From Actinomycetota bacterium (GTDB lineage: Bacteria > Actinomycetota > Coriobacteriia > Anaerosomatales > Anaerosomataceae): a stretch of DNA of 64,000 bases. The position numbers were made by a program, and so were the translations under genes. The stretch spans positions 62,001 to 126,000 of the forward strand of contig WSXY01000004.1 of NCBI GenBank assembly GCA_009773565.1. Direction: 5' to 3'. Below the pieces are notes generated by a model. The model searched no databases, was not told the origin of the DNA, and saw only the letters and a program-made list of their open reading frames with translations. Shown here one piece after another: positions 22,760 to 31,073 of the stretch. Within the stretch, counting starts at the first letter, position 1. Each line of letters opens with the position of its first letter.

Positions 22760-23674
22760 ATGATCCGCCGAACACTTCCAAGGAATCTGCTGCTTGTGGC
22801 GCTCGCGATCGCGCTTGTCGCGGGAGGCCTCGCGGGGTGCAAGCCGAAGACCCCGTCATCCTCAACCGGCGACACAACATCGTCGGTGACTCCCAGTGCG
22901 ACTCCCGCGGGCGAATCAACCGATGATGGCAGCGCCACCGGCACGACGGTGCCTGGCAAGCCGATCTCCGTGCGCGTGTACCTCACCCGTGGCGAGAAGA
23001 TCGGCGCTGCGACCAGGCAGATTCCGGCGACGAAGGCCGTTGCGAGTGCAGCGATCAGGGAGCTTCTCGCAGGCCCCACTGCCGAAGAGGTGGCTTACGG
23101 TCTTGGCACGGTCATTCCCGCGGACACAGAGCTGCGGGGTGTGACGGTGAAAGCCGGTACGGCCACGGTCGACCTGAGCGGCGAGTACGACGCTGGCGGC
23201 GGCACGCTCTCCATGACGATGCGGCTTGCGCAAGTCGTGTACACACTCACGCAGTTCCCGACCATCGATCGCGTGCTCTTCCGGATCGAGGGGGTACCGG
23301 TAACGACTTTCGGCGGCGAAGGCATCATGATCGGCACGCCGCAGACGCGCGACGACTACGAGGACGTCACGCCCGCGATCCTTGTCGAGACACCGACACC
23401 GGGTCAGGCCGTTTCCGGAAACGTTCGCGTCACGGGAACCTCGAACGTCTTCGAGGCAGTCTTCCTCGCAGAGATCCGCGATGCGGGTGGCACGACGATC
23501 GCGAAGAAGGTCGTGACATCCACGTCGGGTACCGGCACGCGAGGCGCCTATGACGTGACGATTCCGTTCACCGTGCCGACAACACAGATGGGGTCACTCG
23601 TCGTCTACGAGGCGTCAGCCAAAGACGGCTCCCCCATCAACGTCGTCAAGATCTCACTCAAACTCACAAAATGA
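22760..23674 (+). CDS. GerMN/Gmad2 domain lipoprotein
   Basis: 304 residues. A lipoprotein signal LLLVALAIALVAGGLAGC, a low-complexity Ser/Thr linker to about residue 65, a GerMN domain (VRVYLTRGEKIGAATRQ to VLFRIEGVPV) and a C-terminal Gmad2 immunoglobulin-like domain (ILVETPTPGQAVSGNVRVTG). These domains occur in sporulation proteins and in many non-sporulating actinobacterial surface proteins such as LpqB partners. It probably acts at the outer face of the membrane. GAGGGGGTG precedes the ATG. Its last 11 bases overlap the 3' end of the convergent nifU gene. Confidence 0.88.
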   Translation: MIRRTLPRNLLLVALAIALVAGGLAGCKPKTPSSSTGDTTSSVTPSATPAGESTDDGSATGTTVPGKPISVRVYLTRGEKIGAATRQIPATKAVASAAIRELLAGPTAEEVAYGLGTVIPADTELRGVTVKAGTATVDLSGEYDAGGGTLSMTMRLAQVVYTLTQFPTIDRVLFRIEGVPVTTFGGEGIMIGTPQTRDDYEDVTPAILVETPTPGQAVSGNVRVTGTSNVFEAVFLAEIRDAGGTTIAKKVVTSTSGTGTRGAYDVTIPFTVPTTQMGSLVVYEASAKDGSPINVVKISLKLTK

Positions 23675-24110
23675 TGGGGGTGGCGCAGGTGACCTCGTGC
23701 TCGTCGTCATCAGAGTGCTCGGGACCGCCCGAGATCGGCTCGCGCCCGTTCTTGACGAGGTAGTCGTCGACGGCAGCCTTGAGGCCGTCAGCCGCGAGTA
23801 TCGAGCAGTGCATCTTTGCGGGCGGCAGACCGTCGAGCTCCTCGGCGATCCTCGCTTTCGTGATGCCGACAGCATCCTCGATGCTCATGCCACGGGCCAT
23901 CTCGGTGATGACTGACGATGTCGCGATGGCCGCACCGCAACCAAGCGTCTGGAACTTGATGTCGCTGACGGTATCATCGGCCACCTTGATGGTGATCTTC
24001 ATGATGTCGCCACAGACCGGATTGCCGACCTCGCCGACACCGTCTGCATCGGCGATGACCCCGACATTCCGCGGGTTGTTGAAGTGATCCATGACCTTAT
24101 CGCTGTACAT
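23664..24110 (-). CDS. nifU: Fe-S cluster assembly scaffold NifU/IscU
   Basis: 148 residues. The three cluster cysteines are in place: NPVCGDIMKI, TLGCGAAIATSS, and PAKMHCSILAADGLKAA. The start MYSDKVMDHFNNPRNVG is typical of the NifU N-domain. A short acidic tail follows and includes another cysteine (HEVTCATPIIL). The protein holds a nascent [2Fe-2S]/[4Fe-4S] cluster built with sulfur from NifS, encoded 14 bases upstream in the same operon. There is no C-terminal Nfu domain. Confidence 0.94.
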   Translation of the reverse strand: MYSDKVMDHFNNPRNVGVIADADGVGEVGNPVCGDIMKITIKVADDTVSDIKFQTLGCGAAIATSSVITEMARGMSIEDAVGITKARIAEELDGLPPAKMHCSILAADGLKAAVDDYLVKNGREPISGGPEHSDDDEHEVTCATPIIL

Positions 24111-24124
24111 TAGAATCCTCGCTT

Positions 24125-25315
24125 TCAGGCGGACTGTGCGCCGAACATCTTGTCGTAAACGGGCGACATCGAGCGCAGCCGCTCGACGATCGGAACCAGT
24201 GAATCAACGAAGTAATCGATCTCGGCCTCGGTCGTGAAACGACCCATGCTCAGCCGGAGCGACCCGTGCGCGATCTCCTGCGGGCAATCGATAGCGAGCA
24301 GGACGTGGCTTGCGGTGAGCGAGCCGGAGGAGCACGCAGAACCCGTGGAAACTGCGATGCCCTTCGCGTCGAGGTGCAGGAGCATCGCCTCGCCCTCGAC
24401 ACCCTTCACGATGAGGCTCGTGATATGCGGCATCCGCGAGACGTTCGCGCCGTTGACGTACACGTTCTCGAGCCGGGCGACCGCAGCCGCTTCGAGGCGA
24501 TCGCGAAGCGCGGTCAGGCGGATGGTCTCGGAGACGCGATCGGCGTCCATCAACTCGAGGGCGGTCGCGAACCCTTGCGCGCCGGGGACGTTCTGCGTGC
24601 CGCTACGCTTACGGAACTCCTGACCGCCACCCATGAGGTACGGCGCGAACCGCAGCCCCTTCTTGAGATAGAGCACGCCGACGCCCTTGGGGCCGTAGAA
24701 CTTGTGTCCCGAGAAGGACATCGCGTCCACCCCGAGCGCCTGCACGTCGATGTCGAGTTTGCCAAGCGTCTGCGCCGCGTCGGAGTGGAAGAGTGCCCCG
24801 CGCCCGTGCGCAGCGGCCGCGAGCTCAGCGATGGGCTGAACCGTGCCAAGCTCGTTGTTGCCATGCATGATCGACACGAGCACCGTGTCGTCTCGCAGCA
24901 GCTTCTCCAGCGCGGCGACCGAGACGACGCCGTCGGTGTCCGGCTTGACGAGCGAGACGTCAAAACCGTGCTTAGCCAGCCACTCGGCAGGCTCAAGGAT
25001 CGCGTGATGCTCGAACGCCGACACGATGAGGTGCCCCGACGTCCGTCCACCGGCGGTCATGAGGCCGATAAGTGCGGCGTTGTCCGACTCGGTGCCACCG
25101 GAGGTGAAGAGGACCTCGTCGGGCCTCTCGGCATTGAGTGACGCGCGCACACGCTCGCGTGCGTTCTCGAGCGCGCTATGCGCCGCGCGACCTTCGGTGT
25201 GGAGGCTGTTCGGGTTGCCGTACGTTTCGGTGAAGAACGGCTCCATGGCGGCGACAACACGCGGGTCGGTCTTGGTGGTGGCGGCGTTGTCGAGGTAGAT
25301 GCGTGTGTCGGACAT
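24125..25315 (-). CDS. nifS: cysteine desulfurase NifS/IscS
   Basis: 396 residues from the ATG at 25315, preceded by AAGGAG. It uses PLP to take sulfur from cysteine. Visible are YLDNAATTKTDPRVVAAM, FTSGGTESDNAAL, HGNNELGTVQPI, SFSGHKFYGPKGVGVLYL with the PLP lysine, and the sulfur-accepting cysteine in STGSACSSGS. The start lies two bases after the stop of the Rrf2 regulator, so regulator, desulfurase and scaffold form one operon. Confidence 0.96.
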   Translation of the reverse strand: MSDTRIYLDNAATTKTDPRVVAAMEPFFTETYGNPNSLHTEGRAAHSALENARERVRASLNAERPDEVLFTSGGTESDNAALIGLMTAGGRTSGHLIVSAFEHHAILEPAEWLAKHGFDVSLVKPDTDGVVSVAALEKLLRDDTVLVSIMHGNNELGTVQPIAELAAAAHGRGALFHSDAAQTLGKLDIDVQALGVDAMSFSGHKFYGPKGVGVLYLKKGLRFAPYLMGGGQEFRKRSGTQNVPGAQGFATALELMDADRVSETIRLTALRDRLEAAAVARLENVYVNGANVSRMPHITSLIVKGVEGEAMLLHLDAKGIAVSTGSACSSGSLTASHVLLAIDCPQEIAHGSLRLSMGRFTTEAEIDYFVDSLVPIVERLRSMSPVYDKMFGAQSA

Positions 25316-25317
25316 TG

Positions 25318-25761
25318 CTACTCCTTGGTCGAAGCGGCTGGCACGAGCGCGTCCAGCCGGAGTTGATCGGTTGCAAGATCGGCGAGCGTTGCCGAGGCGA
25401 GAACGTCGCGAACGGCGTCGCTCACGCGGGACCAGATGGTGCCCGCAGCGCACCGCGCGCTCTGGGCACACCCGACGCCCTCTTGTGCGCACACGCTCGG
25501 GGCGAGCGGTCCTTCGAGTGCCTCGACGGCATCGAGTACCGAGATCTCCCCGGCCGGTCTCGTAAGTACATACCCACCACGTGCGCCACGCGTCGAAGTC
25601 ACGACACCGGCACGCTTGAGGGCCGAAAGGAGCTGCTCGAGAAACTTGAGCGGCATACCCCAGCGCTCGGCCAATTCGCGCGCGCTCGACGGCTGCCCGC
25701 CAGCGGAAGCGATCTCCACCAGTGCGAGAAGTCCGTATTCGCTGCGTGCGGTAAGGCGCAT
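25318..25761 (-). CDS. Rrf2-family regulator, IscR-like
   Basis: 147 residues. A winged helix at the N-terminus (LTARSEYGLLALVEIA, AERWGMPLKFLEQLLSALKRAG, STRGARGGYVLTRP) is followed by a loop with three cysteines (PSVCAQEGVGCAQSARCAAG), the usual [2Fe-2S] or [4Fe-4S] site of IscR-like sensors. It heads the nifS-nifU operon and lies under a promoter with a perfect palindrome over the -10 box, so it probably represses its own operon when holding a cluster. Confidence 0.9.
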   Translation of the reverse strand: MRLTARSEYGLLALVEIASAGGQPSSARELAERWGMPLKFLEQLLSALKRAGVVTSTRGARGGYVLTRPAGEISVLDAVEALEGPLAPSVCAQEGVGCAQSARCAAGTIWSRVSDAVRDVLASATLADLATDQLRLDALVPAASTKE

Positions 25762-25775
25762 TGCATACTCCCGAG

Positions 25776-25829
25776 AGCCTAAGGTTCTATTCCTACAGGA
25801 ATAGTAGGCTTTCGAAGTATCGACGTCAA
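25776..25829 (-). promoter_or_regulatory. promoter and dyad operator of the Rrf2-nifS-nifU operon
   Basis: On the minus strand TTGACG (25824-25829) and TACTAT (25801-25806) are 17 bases apart. CTATTCC-TACA-GGAATAG (25787-25804) is a perfect palindrome over and after the -10, and outer arms AGCCTA (25776-25781) and TAGGCT (25805-25810) make a longer dyad. The regulator ATG is at 25761. Confidence 0.75.
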
Positions 25830-25833
25830 CAGC

Positions 25834-27300
25834 CTACCGGTATACGAGGCGTCCTTCGATGACGCGACGCTCGTTCTGGTGGTCCCGAAGCCACTCCTGC
25901 AGGACCTCTTGCGCGGATGTCGTGACTACCTTGGCCTCGCCGGACTTCGCGAGCTCATCGGGAGTCAACGCGAGATACGCTTCGACGTTGGCCGCGTGAT
26001 ACCCCTGGAGGCCGATGGTGTACGTCGCCACGGGGTCCACCGGTTTGCCCGCGACCGTCAGTTCGGCCAGGGTGTCGAGGGCGTCGTCGTGTATCGCGCG
26101 TACGGCGCCATTCACCTGGTAACACTCACCCTCACCGTCGCGGTTGGCGTTCCGCATCCAGTGACCGAACATGCGCGAGAGCATCTCGCCGGTGACGGTG
26201 TAGCGGGTGAGGCTGTCGTCGTACGGGAAGCAGGAGATGAAGTCGCCGAGCGTCACGATCGGCCCGAGTTCGGGCACTCGTACCGAGCCCGCGCCAAGCA
26301 GGACGATATCGCATCCGAGCGGCTCGGCGAGCGCGTCGGCCATCAGGTTGCCAAGCGTCGTCTCGACCTCGCGCCGGGGGTGCGTGTGCTTCTCGGCAAG
26401 CTTGGTGAGGATGGTGGCGTACTTGCGGTCGACCGGGTCCTTGAACGCCTTGATGTGATCGAGCATCTTCTGGTCGGGCTCGCCGATGGACGCATCGATC
26501 GGCACGAGCTGCCACTTCCACTCGACGATGCTGTTGGTGTCGTCATCGACGACGATGTCGAACCGACCGACCTGATCGGTGCCGGTGCCGGCCTGAGCGA
26601 TGAGCACGCCGTTAACCTCGGCGGGCTGCTCGAGAATGGTGTGTGAGTGACCGCCGATGATCATGTCGACACCCCACGCGGGGTCGAGCATCTTGGCAAG
26701 CTCGACGTCAGATTCAAAGCCGATGTGCGTGAGGATGATGGTGAGGTCGATGTCGTCATTCTTGTAGGCGTTGCAGATACGTCCGACCTCCTCGGCAGCT
26801 TCTTTGAGCGTGACGAAGCTGCCCACGAGGCTGTCGAGCGCGAGCGCGTCCATGACCTTCTCGGTGAGGATGCCCGTGAACAGCACGTCGAAGCCGTCGA
26901 CATTCTTGATGTAGTAAGGGCGCATCATGCGCTTGTCGAACGGCTTGACGTAAAGGTTGGCGTTCACGATCGGGAAGTTCGCGATCTTCTCGAGAAAGAG
27001 CAGGTGCGGCAGGCCGTAGTCGACCTCGTGGTTCCCGAGCGACACCACGTCCGGCGCGAGATAGTTCATGACGTCGATCGTCGAGACGCCCTTGAACTCG
27101 GAGTCGATGATGGAGCCTTGCACCATGTCGCCGGCAACGCAGTAGATGACGTTGGGCTCCTCGGCACGCACGCGGTTGATGTACGTAGAAAGCAGAGCGA
27201 GCCCGCCGATGAGATCGCCCTCGGCACCGTCCATCTCGGCGAGGAAATCGCCATGCATGTCGTTGCTGTGCAGGATGGTGAACTTCTTCGTGGTTCCCAT
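25834..27300 (-). CDS. 5'-nucleotidase / 2',3'-cyclic phosphodiesterase family protein
   Basis: 488 residues from the ATG at 27300. An N-terminal metallophosphatase domain carries HSNDMHGDF, CVAGDMVQGS, SLGNHEVDYGLPH, LTHIG and MIIGGHSHT; the C-terminal 5'-nucleotidase domain begins near ETTLGNLMADAL. This is the UshA/YfkN superfamily. No signal peptide is seen (MGTTKKFTILHSND), unlike periplasmic UshA, so the enzyme is probably cytoplasmic or needs another export route. The likely substrates are nucleoside monophosphates or cyclic nucleotides. It is divergent from the cytochrome gene. Confidence 0.88.
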   Translation of the reverse strand: MGTTKKFTILHSNDMHGDFLAEMDGAEGDLIGGLALLSTYINRVRAEEPNVIYCVAGDMVQGSIIDSEFKGVSTIDVMNYLAPDVVSLGNHEVDYGLPHLLFLEKIANFPIVNANLYVKPFDKRMMRPYYIKNVDGFDVLFTGILTEKVMDALALDSLVGSFVTLKEAAEEVGRICNAYKNDDIDLTIILTHIGFESDVELAKMLDPAWGVDMIIGGHSHTILEQPAEVNGVLIAQAGTGTDQVGRFDIVVDDDTNSIVEWKWQLVPIDASIGEPDQKMLDHIKAFKDPVDRKYATILTKLAEKHTHPRREVETTLGNLMADALAEPLGCDIVLLGAGSVRVPELGPIVTLGDFISCFPYDDSLTRYTVTGEMLSRMFGHWMRNANRDGEGECYQVNGAVRAIHDDALDTLAELTVAGKPVDPVATYTIGLQGYHAANVEAYLALTPDELAKSGEAKVVTTSAQEVLQEWLRDHQNERRVIEGRLVYR

Positions 27301-27454
27301 GTCGCCCCCCGTAGTCGATCGACGCACTGAAGGCGTCGGGCTTCCTCGAATGTATTCCGCGACCGGACTCCCGCAAAACAGAACACGTATGCAACTCGGT
27401 CGATTGTTCGCTAGAATGAGTCCCAAGCACGATGAGGGTTTGCCAGGAGCTTAG

Positions 27455-28675
27455 ATGCAGAGCACGACGTACTGCGGGAACCACCACCGCACAGCGGTCG
27501 CTTGGGCGACTGCTGCTTTTGCATTCCTGACGCTGCTGGCGTTGATGGCTTTCGGCTCAGCGCAGCCCGCGTATGCGTTCCATGAGCCGTACACCGATGG
27601 AACAAGCTGCGGTGCGTGCCACAGCGCCGAAACCCTGACGTAAGACTGCACCTCGTGCCACGACCTTGTGGCGAACGAGCTCTGGTATGACAATGACAAC
27701 TTTGCCGGCCCGCACGGGGCCTATCTCACGACAACGAGCAAGTGTGACGCGTGCCACTCGGTACACAGGGCTCCGGCGGATTCGATACTGTTGCTGCCGG
27801 CCGCGACCATCGTTCAGACCTGCGAAGTCTGCCACGACGGCACCGGTGGGTACGGCGTCTACGGCACCATCCTCGCCGTGACCGGAACTGCCCCGAGCGG
27901 CGGACACAGCATGGAGTCGACGAATGTCGTTCCGGGCGGCGACGCAGACACCGGGGGCAGTACGACGATGAACTTCGGTGGCTCTGGTGGCAAACTCATC
28001 TGTACCGACTGCCACAACCCGCATGGTGCCAACGTCGTCAACCCGTTCGTCGGAGACCGCCGTCGTCTGCGGGCCAACCTGCCAAGCGTTCAGACGAACC
28101 GGCTGCTCCGGCGACTGACCGGCACGGCGACAGTACCCGTTGACGAGTACGGATCCGACTGGTGCATCGGGTGTCACGCCGGGCGCGCCTCGCGGGGAAC
28201 CGTCCATAATCATCCGGCGGATTCGGTCAACTCCAGTTACACCGTAGGGGCCCCGTACACCTACGGAAACGTGCCGATTCTCGCAACCAACGGACCGACT
28301 GCGCTCACGGTGTTGCAGGGCATGGGCGGCGTTGAGAAGATCGGCTCGCCGATCAACGGCCACGCAGCCGACCCGCCCTACACTTCTGGAAACCGCGGCT
28401 ACCTGATGCCGTACCCGCGCACCGCAGACCAGGTCGGACATGCTCCCATCTGCCAGCAGTGCCACGAGGACACACGCAGGGTCGGCTCGCTCTCAACAGC
28501 AGGCGTGGGCACCGCCCAGACGGCAGTGATCGCGGTCGACAAGGCTGACGGCCTCACCGTAAGCGATAACCCGCGGTTCCAGAACTTCCCACACGAGACA
28601 CAGAATCCGACGCTGCTCGTGGAGATCAACGACGATCTCTGCCTGAACTGCCACCCGGAGGCACAGCTACCGTAG
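27455..28675 (+). pseudogene. octahaem c-type cytochrome interrupted by in-frame TAA
   Basis: The ATG at 27455 follows AGGAG. It begins a signal sequence (FAFLTLLALMAFGSAQPAYA) and one CxxCH (CGACH). A TAA at 27641-27643 stops the frame after AETLT, and the same frame resumes with DCTSCH and runs to 28675. In total there are eight CxxCH sites: CGACH, CTSCH, CDACH, CEVCH, CTDCH, CIGCH, CQQCH and CLNCH, one before the stop and seven after. The position would naturally be tyrosine (TAC/TAT), so one base change explains it. A restart at GTG 27668 would lack a signal peptide. It could be a base error in the assembly, a recent loss, or leaky readthrough. Intact, it would be an exported electron-transfer protein. 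Confidence 0.75.
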
Positions 28676-28701
28676 ACCGAGAGCTCGTCTTGGTCCGGAA
28701 G

Positions 28702-29136
28702 CTACGCGAGGTTCTCGTTGAATCGCTTGAGATACGCCGCGAACTCATCGGACTCGCGCGCGGTGAAGCCATTGGTGGCGTGCTCGATGATCCAGCGCGC
28801 GGTGTCCTCAAGACCCGGCATCACGTCTCTCGTCTTCTGCGTGATGCACAGGGTGCTCGACTCGCCAACGGGACCTCCGTCACCGGTAGTGAGCCAACCA
28901 TCGCGCACGAGCCGTGATGCGACGGTGATGTTGACCTCGGACGGCACGTGGAGTCTCGCCGCGATGGCGAACGGAGTGCAGCCGTTTCCCTGGTGGGCGT
29001 AGGCGCTGCTCAGTACGATCCAGCCATGCTCATCGAGGCCGAGCTGGCGGAACTGCTCGCCGAGACGGGCCATCACCGAGCGTGATGCCTGATTGAGAAG
29101 AAAGCCAACGCCTTCCTCGGATGGGAACTTGGGCAT
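28702..29136 (-). CDS. MarR-family transcriptional regulator
   Basis: 144 residues. The winged helix runs from about residue 30 to 100 (LGLDEHGWIVLSSAYAHQG, AIAARLHVPSEVNITVASRLVRDGWL, then the wing). N- and C-terminal helices for dimer formation are present (FLLNQASRSVMARL and the final helical part). MarR proteins repress nearby genes and release DNA on binding a ligand. The palindrome GCCAACGTTGGC 59 bases upstream is a candidate operator shared with the divergent membrane protein gene. Confidence 0.85.
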   Translation of the reverse strand: MPKFPSEEGVGFLLNQASRSVMARLGEQFRQLGLDEHGWIVLSSAYAHQGNGCTPFAIAARLHVPSEVNITVASRLVRDGWLTTGDGGPVGESSTLCITQKTRDVMPGLEDTARWIIEHATNGFTARESDEFAAYLKRFNENLA

Positions 29137-29194
29137 ACAGGCACATCCTTGCGTGTCGAAGCGTGCGAGTCCTCAGTGCTCTAGCAAGAGAGTA

Positions 29195-29206
29195 GCCAAC
29201 GTTGGC
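29195..29206. promoter_or_regulatory. palindrome GCCAACGTTGGC, candidate MarR operator
   Basis: A perfect 12-base palindrome in the region between the MarR gene (start 29136) and the divergent membrane gene (start 29264). TATACT at 29230-29235 is a likely -10 for the rightward gene. Confidence 0.45.
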
Positions 29207-29263
29207 GTTCCACTGTCAGGGCGCTGGACTATACTCAGTCGGTAGCCGATTTCAGGGGGGACA

Positions 29264-30016
29264 ATGGCCGCATCGATCGTCGTCAAATGGAGACTCGCGC
29301 TTGAGGCACTCGTGGCGTTTCTCGTGCTCGGGGCGCTCAAGGTGCTCGTCCACGCGCTTGGATTCGAGTACCTCGAGATCAACTCGCTCTTCTCGAGCGT
29401 CATCGGTGGAGCGGTGTTCGTGTTTGGTCTCATCCTCGCCGGCACACTCGCGGACTACAAAGAGTCCGAGCGCATTCCGGCCGATTTCGCCGCGCTCTGC
29501 GGCTCGATCGTCGAGGACGGACGTTACTGCGCCGAGCAGTATCCGGAGTTCGATCTGGCTACGCTCAAGGCTCGCGTGCTGGCGCTGCTTAAGGCGTTTC
29601 GGGCGGATCTGGCGGATGCATCGTCGCGCTCGGCACTTGCCGCCCTGGGTGACCTCACTCCGTCACTTCTTGAGATGGAGCGCACCGGCCTGCCGGCGAA
29701 TCATGTCGTACGGCTCAAAGGCGAGCAGGCAGCGATTCGTCGGACACTCATGCGGGTCTACTACATCCAGCGCATCGAGTTCCTGCCTTCGGCGCGCAAC
29801 TTCGTAACCTCGCTGGTGGTGCTCATCCTAGCGCTGCTCCTGGTGACGGTCATCGAGCCCGTCTACCTCGGCATCGCGCTGGTGGGATTCCTCGCCTACC
29901 TGTTCGTTTACATCCTGCGCCTGCTCGCGCTGCTCGACACGCCGTTCCGCGTGCGCGAGAAGACGCAGGACGACGTCTCGCTGTTCTTGTTACACGAGGC
30001 GGAAGCTGAGCTTTGA
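29264..30016 (+). CDS. membrane protein, bestrophin-like layout, unknown function
   Basis: 250 residues. Two hydrophobic segments near the N-terminus (WRLALEALVAFLVLGALKVLV and SSVIGGAVFVFGLILAG), a soluble helical middle of about 110 residues, then two close membrane helices (FVTSLVVLILALLLVTVI, LGIALVGFLAYLFVYILRLL) and a cytoplasmic tail. This 2+2 layout resembles DUF4239/bestrophin-like proteins. I recognise no motif that fixes the function. TATACT 28 bases before the ATG and an AGGGGGGA ribosome site make a complete expression signal. It may be the target of the divergent MarR regulator. Confidence 0.75.
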   Translation: MAASIVVKWRLALEALVAFLVLGALKVLVHALGFEYLEINSLFSSVIGGAVFVFGLILAGTLADYKESERIPADFAALCGSIVEDGRYCAEQYPEFDLATLKARVLALLKAFRADLADASSRSALAALGDLTPSLLEMERTGLPANHVVRLKGEQAAIRRTLMRVYYIQRIEFLPSARNFVTSLVVLILALLLVTVIEPVYLGIALVGFLAYLFVYILRLLALLDTPFRVREKTQDDVSLFLLHEAEAEL

Positions 30017-30059
30017 GCTGAGTAAAGCGACCTGCATCGCACCCTAGTTACCGAGGGTG

Positions 30060-30407
30060 TCAATCTCCGCGAGCATCGCGCGGAGTCGCGGGAGAAATAG
30101 TCGGCACACCCGTGCGCACAGCCCACAGTACGACACCCTCATTGAGGCCGAAATAGTAGTGGACGATCTTGTCCCTCAAACCAGCGATACGCCTCCATGG
30201 GATGTCGCCGTAACGTACCCTCAAAGCCTCGGGTACCTGCTTGGCCGCCTCTCCTAGAATCATGAGCTGATAGAGAATCGCACCTTGGAGAGGACTCTTC
30301 GGATCAAGGAGTTTCTCGTCAGATACCTCCGCAACAAACAGTATGATTCGCTCGCACGACTCGACCATGTCCTGGACGTGCGAACCAAGATCACGCCCTC
30401 CAGACAT
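30060..30407 (-). CDS. HepT-like HEPN toxin with frameshifted C-terminus
   Basis: About 115 residues from the ATG at 30407. The HEPN RNase/adenylylation motif is present as GLRDKIVHYYF (R-x4-H), with LYQLMILGEAAKQVP upstream, as in HepT (DUF86). After VVLWAVRTGVP the frame departs from the family and stops at 30060. In another frame the same DNA reads LPRLRAMLAEIDTLGN and stops at 30044, which is the family-like C-terminus. One extra base near 30090-30105 explains this. It overlaps the 3' end of the MNT gene by 17 bases. In known HepT/MNT pairs, MNT adds AMP to a HepT tyrosine next to the RxxxxH motif, here YY. Confidence 0.75.
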   Translation of the reverse strand: MSGGRDLGSHVQDMVESCERIILFVAEVSDEKLLDPKSPLQGAILYQLMILGEAAKQVPEALRVRYGDIPWRRIAGLRDKIVHYYFGLNEGVVLWAVRTGVPTISPATPRDARGD

Positions 30408-30999
30408 TAACCCGCTCCCTCTCCACATATGGTTTGACGCGAGGGCGAAGGGACGCGAACGACCCGGCATCGGCCTTCCTCCCGAGGAGGGCCGTGAGGT
30501 ATTCCTCGGGGCCAAACACCGTCTCGAGCGTGGGTTCTAGAACCTCCACAATGAGATCAACATCGCTATCCGGTCGTTGTTCACCGCGCGCGAACGACCC
30601 AAACACGTCGACAAGGGTAACGCCGTAGCGCTCGTAAAGCTCACCTGCGTGCGCCCTGATGCGAGCGACAACTTCGCCGAGATCGCGGGCAGGGCGCACC
30701 GAGGACTGATCGGATGCTTCAATAGCCCCAGTGCCATAGCGTGCCGGAGCCTCGGCAGCTAGCGAGTGTTCTTGCGCGTCGTGCCGGGCTTCGCCTAGAG
30801 CGATCGGCAGACTGCTCAACCCAAGGGCCGCAGCAACGCGCACGAGGCGCGAAAGTGCTACGCACCCATAACGCTCCTGCTCCCAACGGGCGATTTGCTG
30901 CTGGTGAACACCGAGTCGTGCGGCAAGCTCGCGTTGCGTGAGGCCGAGCGCGAGGCGCGCGTCTATCAAGCTGTCGCCAATATCTTCGATTCGTATCAT
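30391..30999 (-). CDS. XRE-HTH fused to MNT-type nucleotidyltransferase antitoxin
   Basis: 202 residues. Residues ~5-62 are an XRE helix-turn-helix (SLIDARLALGLTQRELAARLG, QQQIARWEQERYG). Residues ~105-200 are a minimal nucleotidyltransferase with the active site VDVFGSFARGEQRPDSDVD and a later acid. MNT antitoxins neutralise HepT by adenylylation; the DNA-binding domain added here would make the antitoxin also the repressor. The downstream HepT gene overlaps it. The ATG lies where transcription should begin, so the mRNA is probably leaderless. Confidence 0.85.
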   Translation of the reverse strand: MIRIEDIGDSLIDARLALGLTQRELAARLGVHQQQIARWEQERYGCVALSRLVRVAAALGLSSLPIALGEARHDAQEHSLAAEAPARYGTGAIEASDQSSVRPARDLGEVVARIRAHAGELYERYGVTLVDVFGSFARGEQRPDSDVDLIVEVLEPTLETVFGPEEYLTALLGRKADAGSFASLRPRVKPYVERERVNVWRA

Positions 31000-31005
31000 G
31001 GGAAT

Positions 31006-31034
31006 AGACTACAACTTAATCGTTGTTTCTACAA
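31006..31034 (-). promoter_or_regulatory. promoter of the XRE-MNT/HepT module with inverted repeat in the spacer
   Basis: On the minus strand TTGTAG (31029-31034), 17 bases, TAGTCT (31006-31011). The start codon at 30999 is seven bases past the -10, so the transcript should begin at or near the ATG. ACAAC (31011-31015) and GTTGT (31022-31026) form an inverted repeat in the spacer, a likely operator for the XRE domain. Confidence 0.55.
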
Positions 31035-31073
31035 TCTTTTCGCTGTCAACGAGCGCATCCTCTACTACGGCGC

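Noticed and set aside
27641-27643. TAA in the cytochrome as a recoded amino acid
   Set aside because: TAA has no known recoding signal in bacteria comparable to UGA/Sec or UAG/Pyl; a point change or error is simpler.
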